From Flavobacteriales bacterium (GTDB taxonomy: Bacteria; Bacteroidota; Bacteroidia; Flavobacteriales_G; JALEGO01): a stretch of DNA of 64,000 bases. The first letter of the stretch is position 1; each line of letters starts with the position of its first letter. The DNA is taken from the NCBI GenBank assembly GCA_020628935.1, contig JAHDEG010000003.1:62001-126000 (forward strand), in the 5' to 3' direction. This document shows positions 7,415 through 16,130 of the stretch, piece by piece. The notes beneath the pieces were generated by a model. It had not been told where the DNA came from. It searched no databases and worked only from the letters and a program-made list of their open reading frames with translations. Made by a program: the position numbers and the translations under genes.

Positions 7415-9937
7415 ATGAGACACCTTAACAGAAAATACATTAACATTAAAAGCCGCTTAGTGTTCTTTGGGTTTCTAATAATTATATCAATTTTAGGCCA
7501 ATCACAAACAACAGTTAGTGGGGTTGTAAAAGATAAATCAACAGGTGAAAACTTACCTTTCGTAAACATTGCGTTTACCGGTACAAATAACGGAGCCAGC
7601 ACAAACTTTGAAGGGTATTATAAAATCGAAAGCCAAACCCCTGTTGATAGTATTACCATAACATATGTTGGTTATCGAACGGAAAAAATTAAAATTAAGC
7701 GAGGAGTAAGTCAAACACTAGATATTGAGCTAGAAAACGAGGCTGTATCTCTAGAGTCTATTCAAATTATGGGCGATGCAAAATTAATTGACCCTGCAAA
7801 AGCACTTTTTAAAAGAATTGTTAAAAACAAGAGCAATAATAATAAAGATAAGTACGACTCTTACCAATACGAGGTTTATAATAAGGTCGATTTTTCAATA
7901 AATAACATTCAAGAATCATTTTTTGATAAAAAAATTACAAAGTCATTTAGTTTTATGAAAAACTATTTAGACTCTAGCCAAGGCAAAGCCGCTTTGCCAA
8001 TGTTTATTACTGAATCAGTCTCTGACTTTTATTATAAAAAAAGTCCGGAGGCAAAAAAAGAATTTATTAAAGCAACAAAAATATCGGGCACTAAAAACCA
8101 AAGCGCTTCACAGTTTTTGGGGGATATGTATCAAAACATAAATATTTATGATAACTACATTAAATTACTAAACCTCTTTTTTGTTAGCCCTATTTCAGAT
8201 GCTGGGTTATTAAGCTACAAATACACAATAAAAGATACTGTTTATGTAGACGGGCGGGTGAAATATCTAGTAGAATTCACCCCCAAGCGAAAACAAGAAA
8301 ACACCTTTAATGGCGAATTTTGGGTAGATGACTCAACGCATAGTATAATTCAAATTAAAGCAACAGTATCTGAAGGAGCAAATATTAACTGGGTAAATAC
8401 ACTTAGCTTTTCTCAAAAATTTAAAGAAATATCACCAGGTAATTACATGCTCGAAAAAGACGAACTGCTCGTTGATTTTGAAGCCGCTAAATCATCTATG
8501 GGAATGTATGGGCATAAAAAAGCAAGTTACACAAACATTAAGGTTAACGAAAAACAAGACGACAGCTTTTATGAGGGAGCAAATGATGTAATTATTTTGG
8601 AGGATGGAGACAAAAAAACAAACTGGGATAACTTACGGCATGACACGTTAAGTTTAAAAGAAAAGCAAATTTATGAAATGGTAGATTCCATTCAAAATGT
8701 ACCAGCATTTAAAACAATTGCCGATTTAGTTCAATTATTTGTTTTGGGTTATAAAGTTGTTGGTCCATTAGAGGTTGGGCCTTATTATACACTGTACAGC
8801 TTTAATGCGATAGAAGGTAATCGATTTAGAATAGGCTTAAGAACAAGCAATTCATTTAGCACAAGAGTGATGTTGGAAGGCCATGTTGCATACGGAACAA
8901 AAGACAAGAAATTCAAATACGGTTTGGGCGGAATTGCTTTCATAAGCAAAAACCCTCGGCAAATAATTGGTTTAATTTATACTAAAGACGTAGAGCAACT
9001 TGGTCAGGGTCTTAATTCTTGGAGATCAGATAACATTCTTTCCTCCGTACTAAGAAGAAATCCTGCCAATAGATTAAATGGATTTGAACAAATAAAATTA
9101 ACCTATGAATATGAGTGGTTTTATGGCTTATCCAATAAAATTGAGATAACACAAAGAAGCATTAACCCGCTAGGAGAATTATCTTTCATAAAGCAAAGTG
9201 GCACTTCCGGAGAACCTACTGAAATAAATAAGCTAAACACATTTGAAGTTAGTATTAATACGCGTTTTGCAAAAGGCGAAAAATATTTGTCGGGTGAATT
9301 CAATCGGATAAGCTTAGGTACAAAATGGCCAATAATAAACTTTAATTATGCCTACGGATTTAATGGAGTTTTAAATGGAGAATACGAATATCACAGGCTT
9401 AAATTTCAACTAACAGATAAAATTGATCTTCCCCCACTTGGTTACTCAAACATTGTTTTTACGGGAGGAAAGTACTTTGGTATTTTACCGTACCCTTTAC
9501 TAGAGTTACATAATGGAAACGAAACTTATTCGTTCGATAACACAGCTTTTAACCTCATGAATTTTTACGAATTCGTAAGTGATGAATACCTTACTGCATC
9601 TATCACTCACCATTTTAATGGATTAATCTTAAATAAAATACCATTAATTAGAAAACTAAAGTGGCGTGAACTCATTCAAGCAAATGCAGTTTACGGAACA
9701 ATTTCTGAGAAAAACAAAAATGAATACCTTTTCCCTGCTACACTAAACACGCTTAATAGTAAGCCCTACATTGAAGCAGGCGTTGGTATAGAAAATATTT
9801 TCAAAGTTTTTAGAGTCGATTTAATAAAACGACTAACGTATATAGATGATGCATACGTAAACAATTACGAGTCGAATATAAATACCACTAAAATCCCTTC
9901 TTGGGGAATACGCGGAACCATTCAAATCTTGTTTTAA
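7415..9937 (+). CDS. DUF5686 outer-membrane protein with carboxypeptidase-regulatory-like domain
   Basis: 840 residues. An N-terminal signal segment (about residues 12-30, FFGFLIIISILGQSQ) is followed by a CarboxypepD_reg-like beta-sandwich (TTVSGVVKDKSTGENLPFVN, about 32-51, through about residue 110), as on TonB-dependent receptors. The remainder matches the DUF5686 family, and its last ~350 residues alternate like outer-membrane beta strands and end in an aromatic strand (GIRGTIQILF). Function is unknown; it is common in Bacteroidota and may be a barrel involved in surface assembly. It is divergent from the tetR operon and appears monocistronic. Family confidence is high, role open. Confidence 0.85.
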   Translation: MRHLNRKYINIKSRLVFFGFLIIISILGQSQTTVSGVVKDKSTGENLPFVNIAFTGTNNGASTNFEGYYKIESQTPVDSITITYVGYRTEKIKIKRGVSQTLDIELENEAVSLESIQIMGDAKLIDPAKALFKRIVKNKSNNNKDKYDSYQYEVYNKVDFSINNIQESFFDKKITKSFSFMKNYLDSSQGKAALPMFITESVSDFYYKKSPEAKKEFIKATKISGTKNQSASQFLGDMYQNINIYDNYIKLLNLFFVSPISDAGLLSYKYTIKDTVYVDGRVKYLVEFTPKRKQENTFNGEFWVDDSTHSIIQIKATVSEGANINWVNTLSFSQKFKEISPGNYMLEKDELLVDFEAAKSSMGMYGHKKASYTNIKVNEKQDDSFYEGANDVIILEDGDKKTNWDNLRHDTLSLKEKQIYEMVDSIQNVPAFKTIADLVQLFVLGYKVVGPLEVGPYYTLYSFNAIEGNRFRIGLRTSNSFSTRVMLEGHVAYGTKDKKFKYGLGGIAFISKNPRQIIGLIYTKDVEQLGQGLNSWRSDNILSSVLRRNPANRLNGFEQIKLTYEYEWFYGLSNKIEITQRSINPLGELSFIKQSGTSGEPTEINKLNTFEVSINTRFAKGEKYLSGEFNRISLGTKWPIINFNYAYGFNGVLNGEYEYHRLKFQLTDKIDLPPLGYSNIVFTGGKYFGILPYPLLELHNGNETYSFDNTAFNLMNFYEFVSDEYLTASITHHFNGLILNKIPLIRKLKWRELIQANAVYGTISEKNKNEYLFPATLNTLNSKPYIEAGVGIENIFKVFRVDLIKRLTYIDDAYVNNYESNINTTKIPSWGIRGTIQILF

Positions 9938-10026
9938 TAAAACTTGAATACTTACAAGAAATAATTTTTGGCAGGTAAGGTTTGTTTTTTTTTGGGACAA
10001 AAAAATCTACAAAAGCATTGTTTTTA

Positions 10027-10034
10027 TACATTTG
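10027..10034 (+). promoter_or_regulatory. -7 promoter box for the amino-acid dehydrogenase gene
   Basis: TACATTTG matches the Bacteroidota consensus TAnnTTTG exactly and ends 6 bp before the ATG at 10040. Initiation at the usual distance would give a leaderless or nearly leaderless mRNA. This supports the ATG at 10040 over the upstream in-frame start at 9968. No clear -33 TTG at standard spacing is seen. Confidence 0.55.
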
Positions 10035-10039
10035 CCCTC

Positions 10040-11284
10040 ATGATTAACAATAATGTAAGAGAATTAATTAAAAACTTTGAAAACAAACGACCAGAAATTG
10101 TTTTTCAATGGAACGACCCGCTTACCGAAGCCGAAGGTTGGTTAGTTATAAATTCTCTTAGAGGTGGAGCTGCCGGTGGCGGAACTAGAATGAGAAAAGG
10201 ATTAGATATGCGTGAGGTTGAATCGCTAGCTAAAACCATGGAAATTAAATTTTCGATCTCTGGTCCACAAATTGGTGGTGCAAAATCTGGTATTAATTTC
10301 GATCCTAAAGATCCTCGCAAAAAAGAGGTCCTTACTCGATGGTACAATGCGCTCATGCCTATTCTAAAAAGTTATTATGGTACCGGAGGAGATTTAAATG
10401 TAGACGAATTAGAGGAGGTTATACCAATAACAGAAGGCTTTGGTTTATGGCATCCGCAAGAAGGCGTTGTTACAGGGCATTTTCCTGATAAAGGAAGTGA
10501 AAAAATAAAAAGAATTGGGCAATTAAGACAAGGCGTTTCTAAAATTTTGGAGGATGTTGCTTTTAGCCCAGATACAACAAGAAAATTTACAGTTGCTGAC
10601 ATGATCACTGGTTTTGGAGTAGCAGAATCTGTACGATTATTTTATAAACTCACTAATCAAAGGCTAGAGAATAAAAAAATAATCATTCAGGGGTGGGGCA
10701 ATGTCGCATCTGGAGCAGCTTTTTACCTTGCTGAAGCAGGCGCTAAAATAGTAGGAATAATAGATAAGGAAGGAGGAATAATTCAGAGGGAAGGATTATC
10801 ATTTGGTCAGGTGAAAGAACTATTCTTAAACAAAGAAGGTAATTCAATTAGCAGTAAAAACTTACTGAGTTTTGGGCAAGTTAATAGCGAAATATGGGAT
10901 TTAGAAGCTGATTGCTTCTTACCATGTGCAGCATCAAGGCTAATATCAAGAGACCAAGCTGAGCGAATGATAAGTGCGGGGGTTTCGCTAATCTCATCTG
11001 GTGCAAATGTTCCTTTTGCTGATAAAGAGATTTTTTACGGCCCAATAGCTGAGTATGTAGATCAAAACATAAGCTTAATCCCAGATTTTATAGCTAATTG
11101 TGGTATGGCAAGAGTATTTGCTTTTTTAATGTCTAAAACTAATCTTGAAATCTCAGATAAAGCTATTTTTGAAGACGTAACAAATACCATCGAAACATCC
11201 CTCAAAAAAGTAATCGAAAAAAACACAACACAAATTCAGCTATCACAAACAGCTTTTGAAATATCTTTGGAAAAATTAATTTAA
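10040..11284 (+). CDS. Glu/Leu/Phe/Val-family amino-acid dehydrogenase
   Basis: 414 residues from the chosen ATG. This superfamily catalyses NAD(P)-linked oxidative deamination of an amino acid to its 2-oxo acid. The substrate region carries GGAAGGGTRM and the catalytic-lysine motif GPQIGGAKSGI (Lys about residue 82). The C-terminal Rossmann domain shows IIQGWGNVASGAAFYLAEAG (about 215-234). The family is fairly sure, but glutamate, leucine or valine specificity cannot be read from the sequence. The -7 box overlaps a longer possible N terminus (start 9968), which is therefore unlikely. The nhaD-like gene follows 3 bp after the stop, so the two are probably co-transcribed. Confidence 0.88.
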   Translation: MINNNVRELIKNFENKRPEIVFQWNDPLTEAEGWLVINSLRGGAAGGGTRMRKGLDMREVESLAKTMEIKFSISGPQIGGAKSGINFDPKDPRKKEVLTRWYNALMPILKSYYGTGGDLNVDELEEVIPITEGFGLWHPQEGVVTGHFPDKGSEKIKRIGQLRQGVSKILEDVAFSPDTTRKFTVADMITGFGVAESVRLFYKLTNQRLENKKIIIQGWGNVASGAAFYLAEAGAKIVGIIDKEGGIIQREGLSFGQVKELFLNKEGNSISSKNLLSFGQVNSEIWDLEADCFLPCAASRLISRDQAERMISAGVSLISSGANVPFADKEIFYGPIAEYVDQNISLIPDFIANCGMARVFAFLMSKTNLEISDKAIFEDVTNTIETSLKKVIEKNTTQIQLSQTAFEISLEKLI

Positions 11285-11287
11285 GCT

Positions 11288-12667
11288 ATGTATACATTAA
11301 TACTCATAATATTTGTAATTGGCTATTTAGGCATAGCCTTTGAACACACTGTAAAAATAGATAAAGCCGCCTTTGCTTTAATTACAGGTGTATTGTGTTG
11401 GACAGTGTTAATCTTAGGGATTGATGAATTCATGAGTGCCAGTGACCTACTCAACACTCCTTACTTTTGCACTAGTGAAAACACTTTCAAAGCCACAGGC
11501 AAAGCCACCGCTATAGACTTTAACCACTATGTAAATCACTCATTATTAGAGCATTTAGGTGAAATATCAGGTATTCTATTTTTTCTATTAGGAGCTATGA
11601 CTATCGTAGAGCTTATCGATGCTCACGAAGGGTTTTCTATTATTACAGATAAAATCAAAACAACAAAAAAGATTCAGTTGCTATGGGTATTAAATATCCT
11701 TACTTTTTTCATGTCAGCAGCCCTGGATAATCTCACAACATCTATTGTAATGGCAACCTTATTGCGAAAGTTAATTAAAGACAGAGAAGATCTGTGGCTG
11801 TTTGCAGGAACAATTATAATTTCTGCAAATGCTGGTGGTGCTTGGTCTCCCATAGGTGATGTTACCACTATTATGCTTTGGGTTGACGGACAAATAACAG
11901 CTGGTAATACAATTACACACTTAATAATACCTAGTTTGGTATGTGCACTTGTCCCCCTTATAATTTTATCCTTCCGATTAAAAGGAAATATTAATAAACC
12001 AGATGAAGAAATTGAAAGTCACATTTCGGTAACAGATAATGAAAAGAAAATTGTGCTATTTGCAGGTGTTCTATCTTTACTTTTTGTTCCGGTTTTCAAG
12101 CAAACAACGCATTTAGAGCCTTTTATGGGTGTTCTCTTGGGCTTGGGAGTACTTTGGGTAATAACAGAAATATTGCATGCTAAAAAAGATAAAGAAGAGA
12201 AAAGAAGATATTCCGTAATATCAGTACTAGAAAAGGTTGATACCCCAAGTGTTTTATTCTTTTTAGGTATACTTTTAGCGGTTGCAAGTTTACAAACGGC
12301 AGGTCACTTGAAGGTATTGGCCGTAGCTCTACAAGAGTATATCGGTAATATTTATATTATCGATGTTGCAATAGGGCTATTCTCTTCAATTGTAGATAAT
12401 GTACCGTTAGTAGCGGGCGCAAAAGCTATGTATAGTGTAGGTGCCGTAGTTCCTGGTGCTTCATATCCTACAGACCATGCATTTTGGCAGTTTTTAGCGT
12501 ATTGTGCTGGTACTGGTGGTAGCTGTTTAATAATCGGTTCAGCAGCAGGCGTAGCGATAATGGGTATATTAAAAATTGATTTTATGTGGTATGTTAAAAA
12601 AGTTAGTCTTCTAGCCTTAATAGGTTATTTAGCGGGTGCTGGTGTGTATGTTTTAATGTATATGTAA
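11288..12667 (+). CDS. nhaD: Na+/H+ antiporter, NhaD type
   Basis: 459 residues, almost wholly membrane-embedded (about 11-13 hydrophobic spans). It matches the NhaD branch of the ion transporter superfamily, seen in the conserved segments FFMSAALDNLTTSIVMATLL (about 138-157), SANAGGAWSPIGDVTTIMLW (about 179-198), SIVDNVPLVAGAKAMY and GTGGSCLIIGSAAGVAIMG. It exchanges sodium for protons at the inner membrane and supports salt and alkaline tolerance. It starts 3 bp after the amino-acid dehydrogenase. A 31-bp inverted repeat follows its stop by about 37 bp and overlaps the start of lpxK. Confidence 0.92.
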   Translation: MYTLILIIFVIGYLGIAFEHTVKIDKAAFALITGVLCWTVLILGIDEFMSASDLLNTPYFCTSENTFKATGKATAIDFNHYVNHSLLEHLGEISGILFFLLGAMTIVELIDAHEGFSIITDKIKTTKKIQLLWVLNILTFFMSAALDNLTTSIVMATLLRKLIKDREDLWLFAGTIIISANAGGAWSPIGDVTTIMLWVDGQITAGNTITHLIIPSLVCALVPLIILSFRLKGNINKPDEEIESHISVTDNEKKIVLFAGVLSLLFVPVFKQTTHLEPFMGVLLGLGVLWVITEILHAKKDKEEKRRYSVISVLEKVDTPSVLFFLGILLAVASLQTAGHLKVLAVALQEYIGNIYIIDVAIGLFSSIVDNVPLVAGAKAMYSVGAVVPGASYPTDHAFWQFLAYCAGTGGSCLIIGSAAGVAIMGILKIDFMWYVKKVSLLALIGYLAGAGVYVLMYM

Positions 12668-12704
12668 AAGCTAAATACCTCTATTGTTTAGTGTTTGCTA
12701 ACAA

Positions 12705-12735
12705 TTCATTAATTTCACATTGTGAAATTAATGAA
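12705..12735. promoter_or_regulatory. 31-bp perfect inverted repeat overlapping the lpxK start
   Basis: Arms of 15 bp (TTCATTAATTTCACA and its complement) flank a single T at 12720. The right arm contains the GTG at 12722 and the in-frame ATG at 12731 of lpxK. In RNA it would hide the ribosome-binding region of lpxK; as DNA it could be an operator. It has no T-run after the right arm, so it is not a typical terminator for nhaD. Confidence 0.6.
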
Positions 12736-13846
12736 GACAATACTTTTATTACCCGTATTGCTTATATGGGCTATTATACTTCGTATAAGAAATGCTCTGT
12801 ATGATTTCAACGTCCTATCATCGTATAGTTTTGAAGACAGTCCGAAAACAATATCAATAGGAAACTTGAATGTTGGCGGAACAGGTAAGAGCCCTCATAT
12901 TGAATACATCATAAGGATTTTAAATTCTAAACTCAGAACTGATAAGGAGCCTCAAGTTGCGACACTCAGCAGAGGATATAAAAGGAAATCAAAAGGGTTT
13001 AAATTAGCGAATTTTCAATCTACAGCAACTGAAATTGGTGATGAACCTCTTCAGTTTTTTAAAAAATTCCAAAACATAATTGTTGCAGTGGATGAGAGAC
13101 GAGTCAGAGGAGTAAAAAACTTAAAAAAGCTATTTCCAAGCATAAAGGTGGTATTGCTTGACGATGCCTTTCAGCATAGAAAAATCAAACCCGGTTTATC
13201 TATTTTACTTACTAACTACTCTAAGCCATATACGGAAGACAATCTTTTTCCTATCGGTAACTTAAGAGAGCCTGCCTATGCAAGTCAAAGGGCTGATATT
13301 ATTATTGTTAGTAAATCTTCAAAATATATCTCACCATTAGAAAAAAGAATTATCCGAGAGAAATTAAATCCCAAACCCTATCAAAGTATTTATTTTAGTT
13401 TCATCCAGTATCAAATGCCCAGAGCTTTAAACGAGGTAGATAAATTTAGTAATGAAATAAACCTGAAGCAAACAAAACCATCAGTACTGTTAATTACCGG
13501 AATAGCCAAGCCCGAACCACTTTTAGAGTACCTGAAAGATAAAACAAATAGCATAAACCATGTCAAATTTCCCGATCATCACTCGTACTCGGCTAAAGAC
13601 ATTGAAAAAATAAACCTAGAATTCGAGCAAATTTATGAAGGCAACAAAATAATTTTAACAACTGAGAAGGATGCAATGAGGCTCAAAAATTCTGAACTTA
13701 CACCTAGTTTATTACCTTTGCCAATATATTACATCCCTATTGAAGTAAAACTCGGAGAAAAAGATACTGAAGAATTAAATAAACAAATATTAAATTATGT
13801 TAGAGAAGATAAAATCGACAGCGAAGTTTATAAAAGAACAAACTAA
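12722..13846 (+). CDS. lpxK: Tetraacyldisaccharide 4'-kinase (lipid A synthesis)
   Basis: 374 residues. LpxK phosphorylates the 4' position of the lipid A disaccharide at the inner membrane using ATP. It has an N-terminal membrane helix (about residues 4-22), the unusual Walker A stretch ISIGNLNVGGTGKSPHIEY (about 43-61) and downstream family signatures DERRVRGVKNL and VVLLDDAFQHRKI. The GTG start is chosen because the family begins just before the hydrophobic helix; an ATG three codons later is an alternative. Both starts lie in the right arm of a 31-bp inverted repeat. The 3' end overlaps the purine nucleoside phosphorylase gene by 50 bp. Confidence 0.93.
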   Translation: MKLMKTILLLPVLLIWAIILRIRNALYDFNVLSSYSFEDSPKTISIGNLNVGGTGKSPHIEYIIRILNSKLRTDKEPQVATLSRGYKRKSKGFKLANFQSTATEIGDEPLQFFKKFQNIIVAVDERRVRGVKNLKKLFPSIKVVLLDDAFQHRKIKPGLSILLTNYSKPYTEDNLFPIGNLREPAYASQRADIIIVSKSSKYISPLEKRIIREKLNPKPYQSIYFSFIQYQMPRALNEVDKFSNEINLKQTKPSVLLITGIAKPEPLLEYLKDKTNSINHVKFPDHHSYSAKDIEKINLEFEQIYEGNKIILTTEKDAMRLKNSELTPSLLPLPIYYIPIEVKLGEKDTEELNKQILNYVREDKIDSEVYKRTN

Positions 13847-14639
13847 TTTTGACCCACAAATAGGAATAATTTTAGGAACAGGCCTTGGAGGATTGGTGAA
13901 AGAAATTGAAGCAGAGCATGTTCTTAACTATGAAGACATTCCTAACTTCCCTGTTTCAACCGTTGAAGGACACTCAGGTAAATTAATTTTCGGAAAACTG
14001 GGTGGAAAAAATGTTGTTGCAATGCAAGGTCGATTTCATGTTTACGAAGGTTATGACATGAATGAGGTAGTATTTCCGGTAAGAGTAATGAAGTATTTGG
14101 GTATAAGCGCACTATTTGTTTCAAATGCAAGCGGTGGAGTGAATCCCGATTTTGAAATTGGTGATCCAATGATTATTACCGATCATATTAACATGTTCGG
14201 GTCTAATCCGTTATTAGGTCCAAATATCAATGAGTTAGGTACCCGTTTTCCTGACATGAGCGATGCGTACGATGAGTCAATGGTTAACATGGCAAGAAAA
14301 ATTGCAAAAGAAAATAACATTAGAGTTGTAGAAGGAATTTACCTTGGTTTAACCGGACCTTGTTTAGAAACTCCAGCAGAATATATGATGGTAAGAAACT
14401 TAGGTGCAGATACAGTAGGCATGTCTACCGTGCCAGAAGTTATAGCAGCAAGGCATATGGGAATTCCATGTTTCGCAATGTCAATCATTACCGATTTGGG
14501 CGTTCCCGGTAAAATAGTTAAAGTAACGCATGAAGATGTTCAGGTTGCAGCAGAAAAAGCAGAACCACACATGACGTTTTTAATGACTGAAATTATATCA
14601 AAAATTAAAATTGAAGAAAACAGTATCGCCTATGCGTAA
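13797..14639 (+). CDS. Purine nucleoside phosphorylase (trimeric, family 2)
   Basis: 280 residues. The enzyme splits inosine or guanosine with phosphate into base and ribose-1-phosphate for purine salvage. Visible motifs are IGIILGTGLGGLVKEIE (about residues 22-38), the phosphate-binding FPVSTVEGHSGKLIFG, FVSNASGGVN and the base-binding VGMSTVPEVIAARHMG. The start at 13797 lies inside lpxK, a 50-bp overlap in another frame. It is preferred because the first residues (MLEKIKSTAKFIKEQT) look like the normal N-terminal helix of the family and there is no later good start. It probably depends on lpxK translation. Confidence 0.93.
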   Translation: MLEKIKSTAKFIKEQTNFDPQIGIILGTGLGGLVKEIEAEHVLNYEDIPNFPVSTVEGHSGKLIFGKLGGKNVVAMQGRFHVYEGYDMNEVVFPVRVMKYLGISALFVSNASGGVNPDFEIGDPMIITDHINMFGSNPLLGPNINELGTRFPDMSDAYDESMVNMARKIAKENNIRVVEGIYLGLTGPCLETPAEYMMVRNLGADTVGMSTVPEVIAARHMGIPCFAMSIITDLGVPGKIVKVTHEDVQVAAEKAEPHMTFLMTEIISKIKIEENSIAYA

Positions 14640-16008
14640 CTGGAGCAATTCATTTACAATCTTATTATTGCTTTGTTGCCAAACCGTGTTAGGCCAGCAA
14701 AGCTTTAATATGACGTTGCTTGATAATTGGGATGATACAAGCATTGTTGCCAGTGATTCATGGGTAAACAATAGGTATAACGAGGTTTGGGGAATCACAC
14801 AAAACGGGAAAGAGTACGCTGTTATAGGATCTAGTAAGGGCACGCACTTTATTGATGTTAGTACTCAAAATGCGACAGAGGTTGCTTTCTTAGAGGGTAC
14901 AAATCAACAAAACAACGTGATCCATAGAGATTATCACTCCTTTAACAACTACTTATATATAGTAGCAGACGAAGGATCTGATATTACCCTGCAAATTGTT
15001 GATTTCAGTACCTTGCCCGACTCAGTAGTAACCGTTTTAGATGGAATAGATTTAGGAGGAAATAACACCATTAATAAATCACACAATATTTTTATCGACA
15101 CAGCTTCTGCAAGATTGTATTCAGCATCAAATAAATTAAAAATATATAGTCTCCAAAACCCTGAATTCCCAACATTCATTAATGAAATAGATTTTCCAGA
15201 AAGTGTTCATGATATGTTTGTTCATAACGACACGGCTTATGTTAACGTAGGTAATAGCGGCTTATATATTTATGATTGTACAACCCTTACAGATGAATAC
15301 GATCTTCCATTACAAGAAATACCTTTAATTGGTTTACTAACCGATTATCCTCAAGCAGGTTATAACCATGCAGGATGGCTTAACCCAGAAACTAACCTCT
15401 ATGTTATGGCCGATGAAACGCATGGGTCTAAGTTAAAACTAATAAACACCTCAGATTTAAATAATTTAGAGGTAGAAAGTACCTTTTATTCAGGCGTAGA
15501 CAGTATTCACTCAATCGCGCACAATGTTATCATTCAAGAGAATAAAGTATTCGCTAGTTATTATCATGACGGTATATATGTTTTTAACGTATCAAATCCA
15601 GCTAACCCAACTATATTAGGTTTTTACGATACGTCTACTCAACCTAATGCTAATAATTTTAAAGGATGCTGGGGAGTATATTCTTTACTTCCTTCCGGAA
15701 AAATTTTAGCGTCAGATATGGATAATGGATTATTTGTTTTAAAGCTAGATAACGTTGGTCTTTCAGTTTCTGAAAACCCTGTAAACTCTAACATAGTATT
15801 AACACAACAATCAAACTCATTAACGATTAACACCAGTGAATCTTTTAGTACTTTAACCCTGTACAGTACGGACGGAAAAATAGTTAAAATGAGTACATTA
15901 ATCGGGAATAGTAATAGTCTAAGCTTAAATAACATCGTACCAGGAATTTACTTTGCTGAAGTAATAACAAATAAACACAAACTAAGTAAGCACATTATTA
16001 TTCGTTAA
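14632..16008 (+). CDS. Secreted LVIVD/choice-of-anchor-B protein with T9SS sorting domain
   Basis: About 458 residues from the ATG at 14632, which overlaps the previous stop by 8 bp. An N-terminal signal peptide (hydrophobic core FTILLLLCCQTVLGQ) precedes repeated beta-propeller-like units, for example YAVIGSSKGTHFIDVSTQN and KVFASYYHDGIYVFNVSNPA, as in choice-of-anchor B proteins. The last ~75 residues (about 385-458) form a type A T9SS sorting domain, with LTLYSTDGKIVK, PGIYFAEV and a terminal KHIIIR. It should be exported and attached to the surface or released by T9SS. The ligand or role is unknown. A longer start at 14611 is possible but gives a worse signal peptide. Confidence 0.88.
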   Translation: MRNWSNSFTILLLLCCQTVLGQQSFNMTLLDNWDDTSIVASDSWVNNRYNEVWGITQNGKEYAVIGSSKGTHFIDVSTQNATEVAFLEGTNQQNNVIHRDYHSFNNYLYIVADEGSDITLQIVDFSTLPDSVVTVLDGIDLGGNNTINKSHNIFIDTASARLYSASNKLKIYSLQNPEFPTFINEIDFPESVHDMFVHNDTAYVNVGNSGLYIYDCTTLTDEYDLPLQEIPLIGLLTDYPQAGYNHAGWLNPETNLYVMADETHGSKLKLINTSDLNNLEVESTFYSGVDSIHSIAHNVIIQENKVFASYYHDGIYVFNVSNPANPTILGFYDTSTQPNANNFKGCWGVYSLLPSGKILASDMDNGLFVLKLDNVGLSVSENPVNSNIVLTQQSNSLTINTSESFSTLTLYSTDGKIVKMSTLIGNSNSLSLNNIVPGIYFAEVITNKHKLSKHIIIR

Positions 16009-16130
16009 ACCTTTTAAATGTTTAACGTTTATTTTGTTAATTAAAAAAAGCATCAAATAGCTTTTAAGTATTTTAAAAGTTCTTTCAGTCAAAAAAATAG
16101 ATATTTGTCACCATTCAAATAAAATCTCAT

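Noticed and set aside
14611-14631. Seven-residue N-terminal extension of the T9SS protein
   Set aside because: It lies entirely within the purine nucleoside phosphorylase gene and displaces the basic start of the signal peptide.
16046-16065. Terminator after the T9SS-sorted protein gene
   Set aside because: AAAAGC/GCTTTT gives only a 6-bp stem with an 8-nt loop and no clean T-run; too weak to call.
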